From Wenjunlia tyrosinilytica (GTDB lineage Bacteria; Actinomycetota; Actinomycetes; Streptomycetales; Streptomycetaceae): a stretch of 64,000 nucleotides of DNA. Position 1 is the first letter of the stretch, and each line of letters begins with the position of its first letter. The position numbers and the translations under genes are program-made. Positions 8,311-18,695 of this stretch are shown here, one piece after another. The notes beneath the pieces are model-generated. The model was not told the origin of the DNA, did not search any database, and saw nothing but the letters and a program-made list of their open reading frames with translations. The DNA is taken from the NCBI RefSeq assembly GCF_014646055.1, contig NZ_BMMS01000001.1, positions 333,892 through 397,891 on the forward strand, written 5' to 3'.

Positions 8311-8329
8311 GTTAGGAAACTTACCTAAC
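8311..8329. promoter_or_regulatory. 19-bp palindromic operator candidate before pqqA
   Basis: GTTAGGAAACTTACCTAAC is palindromic over 19 bp with one mismatched pair. It lies 23 bp ahead of the pqqA start, downstream of the candidate -35, where a bound repressor would block transcription of the whole operon. The half-site TTAGG resembles iron-regulator boxes, but the spacing between half-sites is 7 rather than 9, so I do not assign it to IdeR/DmdR. The regulator is not in the window as far as I can see. Confidence 0.6.
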
Positions 8330-8352
8330 TCTGGAAGGCGGGTGCACAACCG

Positions 8353-8490
8353 ATGACAGCACCGCACGACACGGCCGGGACCCCCACGGCCAAGGCTCCG
8401 AAGCCCGAAGAGACGGCCTGGGTCAAGCCCGACTATCAGGTCGTCGACACCTCCATGGAGTGCACGGCCTACGTCCTCACCAAGCGTTAG
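8353..8490 (+). CDS. pqqA: pyrroloquinoline quinone precursor peptide PqqA
   Basis: A 45-residue ribosomal precursor of pyrroloquinoline quinone. The C-terminal core MECTAYVLTKR contains the invariant Glu and Tyr in the E-x3-Y spacing (E36, Y40); their side chains become the cofactor skeleton. The N-terminal leader is longer than in proteobacterial PqqA, which is usually about 23-30 residues, and is rich in Thr, Ala, Pro and Lys. The ATG at 8353 follows GGAAGG at a rather long spacing. pqqB begins 11 bp downstream. Identification rests on the motif and on the pqqBCDE genes that follow. Confidence 0.92.
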   Translation: MTAPHDTAGTPTAKAPKPEETAWVKPDYQVVDTSMECTAYVLTKR

Positions 8491-8501
8491 GCCCGGCCGC
8501 C

Positions 8502-9413
8502 ATGCTGTTGCAGGTCCTCGGTACCGCGGCGGGCGGCGGCATCCCCCAGTGGAACTGCGCGTGCCCCGGCTGCCTCGGGGCACGCGCTCACCCCGGCCGG
8601 AGGCGTCGGCACGCCTCGATCGCGATCCGCGCGGCGCAGGCGCGCTGGTTCGTCGTCAACGCGACGCCGGACATCGCAGACCAGATCGAGGACAGCGCGG
8701 CACTGCGACCCGGTCCCGGGCCGCGTGAGACGCCGCTGGCCGGGGTGGTCCTCACCGACGCCGAGCTCGACCACACCCTGGGGATGGCGCGGCTGCGCGA
8801 GGCACAGGGGTTCGACGTCTTCGCCGCCCCCGCCGTGCGCGACGCGCTCATCACCCGTCTCAGGCTCGGTGAGGTCCTCGGCCCCTACACGGGCGTGGCC
8901 TGGCGAGAGCTGCCGCGCACCCGTTCGGTCCCCCTCACGGAGAACGGCTCGATCGAGATCTCCGGGATCAAGGTCTCCGGCAAGCGCCCGCGTTACGCCG
9001 CCGACGCCGAGCCGCACGAGGTCAGCGACGACACCTGGGTGGTGGCGCTGCGCATCAGCGACCGCGAGACCGGCACCGCGGCCCTGTACGCGCCCGCGAT
9101 GGCGGCCTGGCCCGAGGAGTTCGACGCGGCGGCCCGCGAGGCCGACTGCGTGATCGTCGACGGCACTTTCTGGGACGACGAGGAACCCCGGCGCACCGGG
9201 ATTTCGCGCCGCACCGCCACGGGCATGGGACATCTGCCGATCGAGGGCCCGGCAGGCACCGCCGACCGCCTGGCGAAGCTCGGCGCGCGCCACCGCCTCT
9301 ACACACATCTGAACAACACCAACCCCCTCGTGGACCCGGACGCGCCCCAGCACAGGGCACTCGCCGAACGGGGCATCGAGGTGGCCGACGACGGGATGGT
9401 GATCGAGCTGTGA
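8502..9413 (+). CDS. pqqB: pyrroloquinoline quinone biosynthesis protein PqqB
   Basis: A 303-residue metallo-beta-lactamase-fold protein of family length. The N-terminus MLLQVLGTAAGGGIPQWNCACPGC carries the PqqB structural zinc site (C19, C21, C24), and LTDAELDHTLGM replaces the canonical HxHxDH of the superfamily, as in other PqqB proteins. PqqB is thought to hydroxylate the tyrosine-derived part of the intermediate before PqqC. The ATG at 8502 is chosen because the longer open frame would start inside pqqA. Its stop overlaps the pqqC start as GTGA at 9410. Confidence 0.95.
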   Translation: MLLQVLGTAAGGGIPQWNCACPGCLGARAHPGRRRRHASIAIRAAQARWFVVNATPDIADQIEDSAALRPGPGPRETPLAGVVLTDAELDHTLGMARLREAQGFDVFAAPAVRDALITRLRLGEVLGPYTGVAWRELPRTRSVPLTENGSIEISGIKVSGKRPRYAADAEPHEVSDDTWVVALRISDRETGTAALYAPAMAAWPEEFDAAAREADCVIVDGTFWDDEEPRRTGISRRTATGMGHLPIEGPAGTADRLAKLGARHRLYTHLNNTNPLVDPDAPQHRALAERGIEVADDGMVIEL

Positions 9414-10336
9414 CATCAGCGCCGCCCAGTACCGGTACAGCGGGGACGAGCACGGCGGGGACGAACACGGCGGGGACGAACACGGCGGGGACGAACACGG
9501 CGGGGACGAACACGGCGACAGGGACCGGCGCACGAGAGACCGGCGCGCCAGGGACCGGCACTCCGGGCACCGGCACCGGCACTGGCACTGGCACTGGCAC
9601 TCCAGGCACGGGCACCACGACGACGAGCACAGTGGTCACCGTCGACCGGTGGAGCCCGGAGGAGTTCGAGTCCCGGCTGCGCGCGGTGGCGCGGGCCCGC
9701 TACCACCACCTCCACCCGTTCAATCTGCGCATGCACCGGGGCGGGCTCACACCCGACGAGATCCGCCTGTGGATCATCAACCGCTTCCACTACCAGCGCC
9801 ACATCCCCGTCAAGGACGCGCTCATCCTGGCCAAGCTGGACTCCTCGCGGCTGCGCCGGATGTGGGTGCGCCGCATCCAGGACCACGACGGCCGGGCCGA
9901 GGACGAGGGCGGTATCGAACGGTGGCTCAGGCTCGGCGAGGCCGCGGGCCTCGACCGCTCCCTGCTGCTGTCCGGCGAGCACGTGCCGCCGGGGGTGCGC
10001 CTCGCGGTCGAGGGCTACGTCAACTTCTGCCGTCTGAAGTCCCCGCTGGAGGCCGTGGCCTCCTCCCTCACCGAGATGTTCGCCCCGGATCTGATGGTCA
10101 CCCGGATCGAGGCGTTCGAGAAGCACTACACCTGGCTGGACCAGGACGGGCTGCAGTACTTCCGCAACCGCGTCACCCAGGGGCGGCGGGACAGCGAGGA
10201 GGCGCTCGGCCTCGTCCTCGGCTGGGCGCGTGAACGGTCGGACCAGGAAAGGGCCGTGGCCGCGCTGTCGTTCAAATGCGATGTGCTGTGGAGCCTGCTC
10301 GACGCGGTGGAGCTGGAGTGCCGCGGTGGACGCTGA
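9410..10336 (+). CDS. pqqC: pyrroloquinoline-quinone synthase PqqC with repetitive N-terminal extension
   Basis: A 308-residue protein whose last 234 residues are PqqC, the cofactor-free oxidase that performs the final ring closure and eight-electron oxidation. Conserved family features are visible: HPFNLRMHRGGL, NRFHYQRHIPVKDA, RRIQDHDG, GEHVPPGVR, SSLTEMFAP, YFRNRV and SFKCDVLWSLLDA. The first 74 residues are not PqqC-like: TAGTN repeats from four perfect 15-bp units (9451-9510), then Gly-Thr repeats. The start shown is GTG at 9410, overlapping the pqqB stop. A GTG at 9632 would give a normal-length enzyme and leave the repeats untranslated; the preserved frame and overlap favour 9410. Confidence 0.92.
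   Translation: MTSAPPSTGTAGTSTAGTNTAGTNTAGTNTAGTNTATGTGARETGAPGTGTPGTGTGTGTGTGTPGTGTTTTSTVVTVDRWSPEEFESRLRAVARARYHHLHPFNLRMHRGGLTPDEIRLWIINRFHYQRHIPVKDALILAKLDSSRLRRMWVRRIQDHDGRAEDEGGIERWLRLGEAAGLDRSLLLSGEHVPPGVRLAVEGYVNFCRLKSPLEAVASSLTEMFAPDLMVTRIEAFEKHYTWLDQDGLQYFRNRVTQGRRDSEEALGLVLGWARERSDQERAVAALSFKCDVLWSLLDAVELECRGGR
9437..9600 (+). repeat. 15-bp and 6-bp tandem repeats at the 5' end of pqqC
   Basis: Four perfect copies of CACGGCGGGGACGAA occupy 9451-9510, with degenerate copies on both sides, followed by GGCAC(C/T) hexamers at about 9575-9600. Both units are multiples of three, so copy-number changes would keep the pqqC frame. Confidence 0.85.
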
Positions 10337-10586
10337 CTGGCGGCCCGCGCTCGCTGCCTCGATCCTGCTGCGCCACGACAAACGGCGCGATGCCGACCTG
10401 CTGGTCATGCCCGAGCGTGTGGTCGTGCTCAGCGGGCAGGCCGCGTCCGTCCTGCGGCTGTGCGACGGGAACCGGTCGGCGGGCGACATCGTGGCGGAAC
10501 TGGAGCGGCGGTTCCCCGGCGCACCCGTCGCCGACGATGTGACGGGATTCCTGGACCGGGTGCGCGACGAGGGGTGGCTGCGGTGA
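10326..10586 (+). CDS. pqqD: PQQ biosynthesis peptide chaperone PqqD
   Basis: An 86-residue PqqD, the small RRE-fold chaperone that binds PqqA and presents it to the radical-SAM enzyme PqqE. Family features are WRPALAASILLRHDKRR, DLLVMPERVVVLSGQA, ASVLRLCDGNRSAGDIVAELERRFPG and FLDRVRDEGWL. The GTG at 10326 overlaps the end of pqqC by 11 nt and gives the usual length; an upstream in-frame ATG would run far into pqqC. Its stop overlaps the pqqE start (GTGA at 10583). Separate pqqC, pqqD and pqqE genes contrast with the fused forms seen in some methylotrophs. Confidence 0.93.
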   Translation: MDADWRPALAASILLRHDKRRDADLLVMPERVVVLSGQAASVLRLCDGNRSAGDIVAELERRFPGAPVADDVTGFLDRVRDEGWLR

Positions 10587-11839
10587 ACCCGCCCGACGAC
10601 CGGCGTGCCCTGAACCGGCCCTGGGGGCTGCTCGCCGAGCTGACCCACGCCTGCCCGCTGCACTGCCCCTACTGCTCCAACCCGCTCGAACTCGTCCGCC
10701 GCTCCAGGGAACTGCCCACCGAGGAGTGGGAGCGCGTTATGCGGGAGGCCGGCGAGCTGGGTGTCGTCCATGTGCACCTGTCCGGCGGAGAGCCGCTGCT
10801 GCGCCCCGACCTGGCCGCGATCGTGGCCGCCGCCGTCCGCTCCGACCTGTACACACAGCTCGTGACCAGCGGACTCGGCCTGGACGGGGCCCGGCTCGAC
10901 GAGCTGGCGGCGGTCGGCCTGCACAGCGTCCAGCTCTCGGTGCAGGACGCCGACCCCGTCAACTCCGAGCTCATCGCCGGGCGCCGCTCGTTCGCCGCCA
11001 AGGAGAAGGCCGCCGCCGCCGTCCGCGAGCGCGGCCTCCCGCTCGGCCTCAATGTGGTGCTGCACCGCCGCAACCTCGACTCCATCGAGGAGATCATCGC
11101 CCTGGGCGAGGCCTGGGGCGTGGAGCGCATCGAGCTGGCCAATACGCAGTTCTACGGGTGGGCGCTGCTCAACCGGGCGACGCTGCTGCCCGACCGCGAC
11201 CAGCTCGCCCGGGCGGAGGAGGCGGTCGAGCGCCGGCGGGAGCGGCTGGCCGGGCGGATCGAGCTGGTCTGGGTGGTGCCGGACTACTTCGACGGTGTGG
11301 CCAAGCCCTGCATGGGCGGCTGGGGCGCGGTCTCGCTCACGGTCTCTCCCGAAGGAACCGCGCTGCCGTGCCCGGCGGCGTACGCGCTCGAGGGGCTGGA
11401 AGCGCCGAATGTGCGCGAGCACTCGCTGGAGTGGATCTGGGAGGAGTCCGAGGCGTTCAACGCCTACCGGGGCTCGGACTGGATGCGGGAGCCCTGCCGC
11501 TCCTGTGCCCACCGGGACACCGACTTCGGGGGCTGCCGCTGCCAGGCCTTCGCGCTGACCGGGGACGCCACCCGCACCGACCCCGCGTGCCGGCTCTCCC
11601 CCGACCACCACATCATCCAGCGGATCGCCGCCGCACGGCCCGCCGACCCCACGGCGGTGCCGTTCACCTACCGCAAACTCGGCGGGCAGCAGACGCCGCC
11701 CGCCACCGCCCCTTCCACCGCCGCCCCATCTCCCGCCACCCCTTACGACGCTCCCGCTTCCACCGCCGCCCCCTCCACCGCCGGAGCGCCGCCCGGCGGC
11801 GGTTCCCGGCCGGCCGAAGGGCCGCCGCCGGGCCGCTGA
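10583..11839 (+). CDS. pqqE: pyrroloquinoline quinone biosynthesis protein PqqE (radical SAM)
   Basis: A 418-residue radical-SAM/SPASM enzyme that forms the carbon-carbon bond between Glu and Tyr of PqqA. The SAM-cluster motif CPLHCPYC gives C24, C28 and C31; LSGGEPLL follows near residue 70. SPASM cysteines are in KPCMGGWG, ALPCPAAYAL, PCRSCAHRDTDFGGCRC and TDPAC. Homology ends near residue 365; the last 50 or so residues are a Pro/Ala/Thr/Ser tail ending in GGGSRPAEGPPPGR, longer than typical PqqE of about 380. GTG at 10583 overlaps the pqqD stop. Confidence 0.95.
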   Translation: MNPPDDRRALNRPWGLLAELTHACPLHCPYCSNPLELVRRSRELPTEEWERVMREAGELGVVHVHLSGGEPLLRPDLAAIVAAAVRSDLYTQLVTSGLGLDGARLDELAAVGLHSVQLSVQDADPVNSELIAGRRSFAAKEKAAAAVRERGLPLGLNVVLHRRNLDSIEEIIALGEAWGVERIELANTQFYGWALLNRATLLPDRDQLARAEEAVERRRERLAGRIELVWVVPDYFDGVAKPCMGGWGAVSLTVSPEGTALPCPAAYALEGLEAPNVREHSLEWIWEESEAFNAYRGSDWMREPCRSCAHRDTDFGGCRCQAFALTGDATRTDPACRLSPDHHIIQRIAAARPADPTAVPFTYRKLGGQQTPPATAPSTAAPSPATPYDAPASTAAPSTAGAPPGGGSRPAEGPPPGR

Positions 11840-11908
11840 GTCCCGCCCCGTGCCCGAGGCACCGCCTCTACGCTGAGGAGGCGCACAGCCCGACAGCAGG
11901 GAGACGGC

Positions 11909-12838
11909 ATGGCAGGCTGGACAGCAGCGGACATACCCGATCAGCGTGGACGGACCGCCGTGGTCACGGGGGCCAACAGCGGCATCGGCTACTGCACGGC
12001 GCGTGAGCTCGCCCGCAAGGGCGCGCACGTCGTACTGGCGTGCCGGGACGAGAGCCGGGGCAAGGCCGCCGAGGCCCGCATCGGCGAGGAGGTCCCCGGT
12101 GCCGAGGTGGAGCTGTCCGTGCTCGACCTCGCCGACCTGGCCTCGGTGCGCGACTTCGCCGAGCGCTACGGCAGGTCCGGGCGGGAGGGGCTGGACCTGC
12201 TGGTCAACAACGCCGGGGTGATGGCGCTGCCCTACCGCAGGACCGCGGACGGGTTCGAGACGCAGTTCGGGGTCAACCACCTCGGCCACTTCGCCCTCAC
12301 CGGACTGCTCCTGCCGAAGCTGCTGGCCCGTCCGGGCGCTCGGGTGGTCAGCGTCTCCAGTGGCTTCCACGCCCTGGGCAATGTCGACCTCGGCGATCTC
12401 AACAGCGAGCGCAAGTACCGGCGCTGGATCGCCTACGGCCGCAGCAAGACCGCGAATCTGCTCTTCACTCACGAACTCGCCCGGCGGGCGGTCGCGGCGG
12501 GCGCCGATCTGGTGGCGGCCGCGGCCCACCCCGGGTACGCCTCGACCAATCTGCAGACGGCGGGGGTGCGGATGGAGGGGCGCCGCATGGCCGAGCGGGT
12601 GGCGGAACTCGCCAACCGCGTCATCGCGCAGAGCGCGGACGCCGGGGCACTGCCGGCGCTCTTCGCGGCAACCGCTCCCGGGGTGGCGCAGGACGCCTTC
12701 TTCGGGCCGAGGGTCCAGGGGTGGCGGGGTGCGCCGGCGCCGTCGTGGCGGGCCAAATGGACCCTCGACGACAAGTCCGCCGAGCTGCTGTGGAGCGCCT
12801 CCGAGCAGCTGACCGGCGTCACGTACGAGGGTCTGTAG
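11909..12838 (+). CDS. SDR family oxidoreductase
   Basis: A 309-residue short-chain dehydrogenase/reductase, closest in style to retinol-dehydrogenase and WW-domain-oxidoreductase-like SDRs. TGANSGIG (residues 20-27) binds the nucleotide, with CRDE following the second strand suggesting NADP; NNAGVM is present; the catalytic Ser is in VVSVSSG and the YxxxK motif is Y176-GRSK. GGGAG lies six bases before the ATG. It follows pqqE by 69 bp; TACGCT in that gap could be a -10, so it may have its own promoter. It is an NAD(P) enzyme, not a quinoprotein, so a link with PQQ is unproven. Confidence 0.92.
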   Translation: MAGWTAADIPDQRGRTAVVTGANSGIGYCTARELARKGAHVVLACRDESRGKAAEARIGEEVPGAEVELSVLDLADLASVRDFAERYGRSGREGLDLLVNNAGVMALPYRRTADGFETQFGVNHLGHFALTGLLLPKLLARPGARVVSVSSGFHALGNVDLGDLNSERKYRRWIAYGRSKTANLLFTHELARRAVAAGADLVAAAAHPGYASTNLQTAGVRMEGRRMAERVAELANRVIAQSADAGALPALFAATAPGVAQDAFFGPRVQGWRGAPAPSWRAKWTLDDKSAELLWSASEQLTGVTYEGL

Positions 12839-12955
12839 GCGGCTCCCCGCCGGCCCCGGACGCGGACGGGTGGAAAGAGCCCCGGCCCCGCCCGATGCCG
12901 CAAAGGACCGGAGCCCCGGTCCCGGACGACCGGGAAGAACCGCCCCGGGCAAACC

Positions 12956-12990
12956 CGAGGGCGGCGCCTCCGCACAAGGCGCCGCCCTCG
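12956..12990. terminator. bidirectional terminator hairpin between the SDR gene and ppdK
   Basis: Perfect 14-bp arms CGAGGGCGGCGCCT (12956-12969) and AGGCGCCGCCCTCG (12977-12990) flank a 7-base loop. It lies between convergent genes, so it can end both transcripts. There is no U-run, as usual in this GC range. Confidence 0.8.
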
Positions 12991-13009
12991 CTCAAGGTGG
13001 TCCTGCGGG

Positions 13010-15751
<2,742 letters not shown>

Positions 15752-16321
15752 GGGTCTGCTCCCTGCCACGGATGCCCTGACGGCGGGGAGCGTACCCAGA
15801 TCCAAGGCAGGTCAGCGCATCAACCGCACCGACTCCTACCTGCAACCACCCGTCCGCCAGGAGATCGAAAGTGACCCGGGCCACGGAGCCTGCGAACTCC
15901 ACGCTGTCATCCGCATGACACCTTGCGTTCATAACTTGAACGCGCCCTTCCGAAGAGTGCGGGGCGGGGTGCGGTCTACGCGCAGAGCCGTGGCCACGCA
16001 AGCGCGCACCGTGATCCATTCCTTGGACCTGTGGCGGCAGCGTGCATGGCACCGGGTGCCAGGTATTGGACAGTTGTGAACGGCGGGAGACTCCTGAAGG
16101 CTTCTTGGCGATCTCTCACCGGCACTGCCGTCCATACCCGGAGGTGGTGAGAATCACGCGTGTCGCCGGATGAACGTCTCAGCCATCGGACGCAGTTCCC
16201 GAAGCTCGGACGCGTGGACGACCGGGCACGACGCGGGCCGGGCGGCGCACGCCGGACGGGACGCGCCGACGAGGCGGGCACGGGGCACGGCACGGGCGGC
16301 GGTGTCCGGCCGCTCGACGTG
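15752..16321. other. 570-bp intergenic region between dusB and ppdK
   Basis: Both flanking genes are on the minus strand, so this holds the ppdK promoter. Open frames here have poor coding character or run antisense to dusB, and I recognise no RNA gene. A 16-bp inverted repeat (15905-15920) next to a locally AT-rich stretch is the only ordered feature. Confidence 0.6.
15905..15920. promoter_or_regulatory. inverted repeat upstream of ppdK
   Basis: TGTCAT-CCGC-ATGACA has perfect 6-bp arms, about 155 bp upstream of the ppdK start, beside CATAACTTGAA, an AT-rich stretch that could hold a promoter. A regulator-binding role is only a guess. Confidence 0.25.
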
Positions 16322-17449
16322 TCAGCCGCCGGAGGTGTCGCACTCGGCGTCCTCGCTGGGCACGGCGCGGTCGTGGGGATCGTCGAGCCAGCCCTCCGGC
16401 AGGACGACGCGCTTGGTGCCCGCCGTGCGTCCGCGGGGGCCGTCCGCGCCCGCCGGCCAGGGCTGGTCGAGGTCGAGCCCGGCCAGGTGCTCGTCGAGCT
16501 CCGCGAGCGAGGACGCCATCGCGAGCCGCTGCCGCATCTGAGAGCCGACCGAGAAGCCCTTGGTGTACCAGGCGACATGCTTGCGGAAGTCGGTGACACC
16601 GCGTGCCTCGTCACCGATCCACTCCCCGAGCAGTTCGGCATGGCGGCGCATGACCGCGGCGACCTCCCCCAGCGTCGGCCGGGCGGTCTGCCCACCACCC
16701 TCGAAGGCGTCGACCAGGTCGCCGAACAGCCAGGGCCGCCCGAGGCAGCCGCGCCCCACGACGACGCCGTCGCAGCCGGTCTCCCGCATCATGCGCACCG
16801 CGTCGGCGGCGCTCCAGATGTCGCCGTTGCCGAGGACAGGGATCTCGGGGACCGACTCCTTCAGCCGGGCGATCGCCTCCCAGTCGGCCGTGCCGCCGTA
16901 GTGCTGCTGGGCGGTGCGCCCGTGCAGGGCGATCGCGGTCACCCCCTCCTCGACGGCGATCCGTCCGGCGTCGAGGTAGGTGAGGTGGTCGTCGTCGATC
17001 CCCTTGCGCATCTTCATCGTGACCGGCAGCGATCCGGCGCCGGTGACGGCCTCGCGCAGGATCTGGCGCAGGAGTTCCCGCTTGTACGGCAGCGCGGAGC
17101 CGCCGCCCTTGCGGGTCACCTTGGGCACCGGGCAGCCGAAGTTGAGGTCGATGTGGTCGGCGAGGTCCTCGTCCACGATCATGCGCACGGCCTTGCCTAC
17201 GGTTGCCGGGTCCACCCCGTAGAGCTGGATCGAGCGTGGCTTCTCGGTGCCGTCGAACCGGATCAGCCGCAGGGTCTTGACGTCGCGCTCCACGAGTGCC
17301 CGCGTGGTGATCATCTCGCTCACGAACAGCCCCTTGCCGCCGGAGAACTCCCGGCACAGGGTGCGGAACGGAGCGTTGGTGATCCCCGCCATCGGCGCCA
17401 GCACCACCGGCGGCCGCACGGTGTGCGTTCCGATCTGCAGGTCGCTCAT
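16322..17449 (-). CDS. dusB: tRNA dihydrouridine synthase DusB
   Basis: A 375-residue FMN-dependent enzyme that reduces uridines in the tRNA D-loop. The TIM-barrel start is VLAPMAGITNAPFR, the catalytic Cys is C106 in NFGCPVPKV, and the phosphate-binding ends include GNGDIWSAADAVRMMRETGCDGVVVGRGCLGRPW. The ATG at 17449 has GGAAGGAAG upstream and begins MSDLQIGTHTVRPPVVLAPM; the frame is open further upstream only through the G-rich repeats at 17481-17610, which I regard as noncoding. The tail beyond residue 345 (PEDAECDTSGG type) is typical of Streptomyces homologues. Confidence 0.95.
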   Translation of the reverse strand: MSDLQIGTHTVRPPVVLAPMAGITNAPFRTLCREFSGGKGLFVSEMITTRALVERDVKTLRLIRFDGTEKPRSIQLYGVDPATVGKAVRMIVDEDLADHIDLNFGCPVPKVTRKGGGSALPYKRELLRQILREAVTGAGSLPVTMKMRKGIDDDHLTYLDAGRIAVEEGVTAIALHGRTAQQHYGGTADWEAIARLKESVPEIPVLGNGDIWSAADAVRMMRETGCDGVVVGRGCLGRPWLFGDLVDAFEGGGQTARPTLGEVAAVMRRHAELLGEWIGDEARGVTDFRKHVAWYTKGFSVGSQMRQRLAMASSLAELDEHLAGLDLDQPWPAGADGPRGRTAGTKRVVLPEGWLDDPHDRAVPSEDAECDTSGG

Positions 17450-17480
17450 GGGACTTCCTTCCGGGGACGGCGGGCCTGGG

Positions 17481-17610
17481 GTCGGCGGGCACAGGGTCGG
17501 CGGTCGCGGGGGTCGGCGGGCTTGGGTCGGTGGGCGCGGGGGTCGGCGGGCTTGGGTCGGTGGGCGCGGGGGTCGGCGGGCTTGGGTCGGTGGGCGCGGG
17601 GGTCGGCGGG
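17481..17610. repeat. 30-bp G-rich tandem repeat upstream of dusB
   Basis: Three perfect 30-bp copies at 17511-17540, 17541-17570 and 17571-17600, each beginning GGTCGGCGGG and containing CTTGGGTCGG then TGGGCGCGGG. A degenerate copy precedes (17481-17510) and a partial copy follows. The plus strand is full of GGG runs, so G-quadruplexes are possible. It lies between the regulator stop and the dusB start. Confidence 0.9.
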
Positions 17611-17670
17611 CATGGTGGGCGGTCCGCCCGGGGTCGCGCACGGCGGGCAGACCGTCCATTGTCCCACGGG

Positions 17671-18663
17671 CTACGCCCAGGCCTCCTCATGGTCCCCGGC
17701 CACGGACCCGGTGAGCGCCGGCTCCCCCGTCCCGCCCGGTCCAGGGGCCTCGCCCCGGCCCGCGGCGGAAGCCCGCTCACGGGCCGACTCCAGCAGCCGC
17801 TCCAGCCTGCGGCGGGTCTCCTCGTCGGACGGGACGTAGGTGACCAGGCGGGGCCCTGCCTGGGGGCCGAGCCACAGGGAGGTGTGGTCGAAGTTCAACC
17901 GCCCCACCTCCCGGTTGAGGAAGCACTTGGCGCGATTGTCCGGCATCACCACATCATGGCGCGCCCACAGCTCACGGAACTCCGCCGACTCGCTCAGCAG
18001 CCGCTTGACCAGGCACTTCCACGTGGGCTCCGCCAGGTGCTCGGCCATGGCGGTACGGAACTTGGCGGCCATCACCCGCACCGTCTCGGCCCGGTCCACC
18101 AGTGCCTCGCGCCAGGCCGGGTGGGTGAACGCCAGCCACATCACATTGCGGTCCTCGAACGGCAGCTCGTCCAGGTCGACCACCAGATGGCGGTAGGCGC
18201 CGTTGTAGGCGACGACGTCGTAGCGGCTGTTCATCACACAGGCCGGGAACGGCTCGAGCCGGTCGAGCATCAGGCGCACCGGAGCCGACACACCGGGGCA
18301 CTCGGTGCCAGGTACGGGGTCCATCTGCCCGGCGAGCACGAACAGGTGCGAGCGCTCGTTCTTGTCCAGCTCGAGGGCGCGGGCGATGGCGTCCAGCACC
18401 TGCGGCGACACATGGATGTCGCGGGCCTGCTCCAGCCACGTGTACCAGGTGACGCCGACCGCGGCGAGCTGCGCCACCTCCTCGCGGCGCAGGCCCGGAG
18501 TACGGCGGCGGGGGCCTCGGGGCAGGCCCACCCTCTCGGGGGTGATCCGCTCGCGGCGACTGCGGAGGAAGTCCGCGAGCTCCCGGCGACGGATGGTGTC
18601 GGACGGCGGCGTGGAGGACGCGAAGGCGCCCGGCACGGCGGCGGACGGTGCGCTGCTGCTCAT
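17671..18663 (-). CDS. helix-turn-helix transcriptional regulator, XRE family with MmyB-like domain
   Basis: A 330-residue regulator. An XRE-type helix-turn-helix covers about residues 22-85 (RRELADFLRSRRERI...RREEVAQLAAVGVTWYTWLEQAR), followed by an MmyB-like C-terminal domain (LDRLEPFPACVMNSRYDVVAYN...), a PAS-like ligand-binding region that binds fatty acids in studied relatives. The start at 18663 (MSSSAPSAAV) gives a compact N-terminus; the longer frame would cross the operator. It is divergent from the MFS exporter with 101 bp between, containing a 21-bp operator-like repeat, so it probably regulates the exporter and itself. The C-terminal tail is Gly/Ala-rich. Confidence 0.9.
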   Translation of the reverse strand: MSSSAPSAAVPGAFASSTPPSDTIRRRELADFLRSRRERITPERVGLPRGPRRRTPGLRREEVAQLAAVGVTWYTWLEQARDIHVSPQVLDAIARALELDKNERSHLFVLAGQMDPVPGTECPGVSAPVRLMLDRLEPFPACVMNSRYDVVAYNGAYRHLVVDLDELPFEDRNVMWLAFTHPAWREALVDRAETVRVMAAKFRTAMAEHLAEPTWKCLVKRLLSESAEFRELWARHDVVMPDNRAKCFLNREVGRLNFDHTSLWLGPQAGPRLVTYVPSDEETRRRLERLLESARERASAAGRGEAPGPGGTGEPALTGSVAGDHEEAWA

Positions 18664-18695
18664 GCCTCCAGCATGAGGGACAGCGCAGCCTATTT

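Noticed and set aside
8311-8329. IdeR/DmdR iron box
   Set aside because: Arms TTAGG/CCTAA match, but the spacing is 7 rather than 9 and the centre differs from the known consensus.
16160-16321. Possible small gene starting GTGTCGCCGGATGAAC in the dusB-ppdK gap
   Set aside because: The frame soon runs antisense into dusB with shadow composition, and there is no ribosome binding site.
17450-17659. N-terminal extension of DusB through the G-rich repeats
   Set aside because: It would encode RRPPRPPTQA-type repeats before a clear ribosome binding site and the conserved DusB N-terminus.
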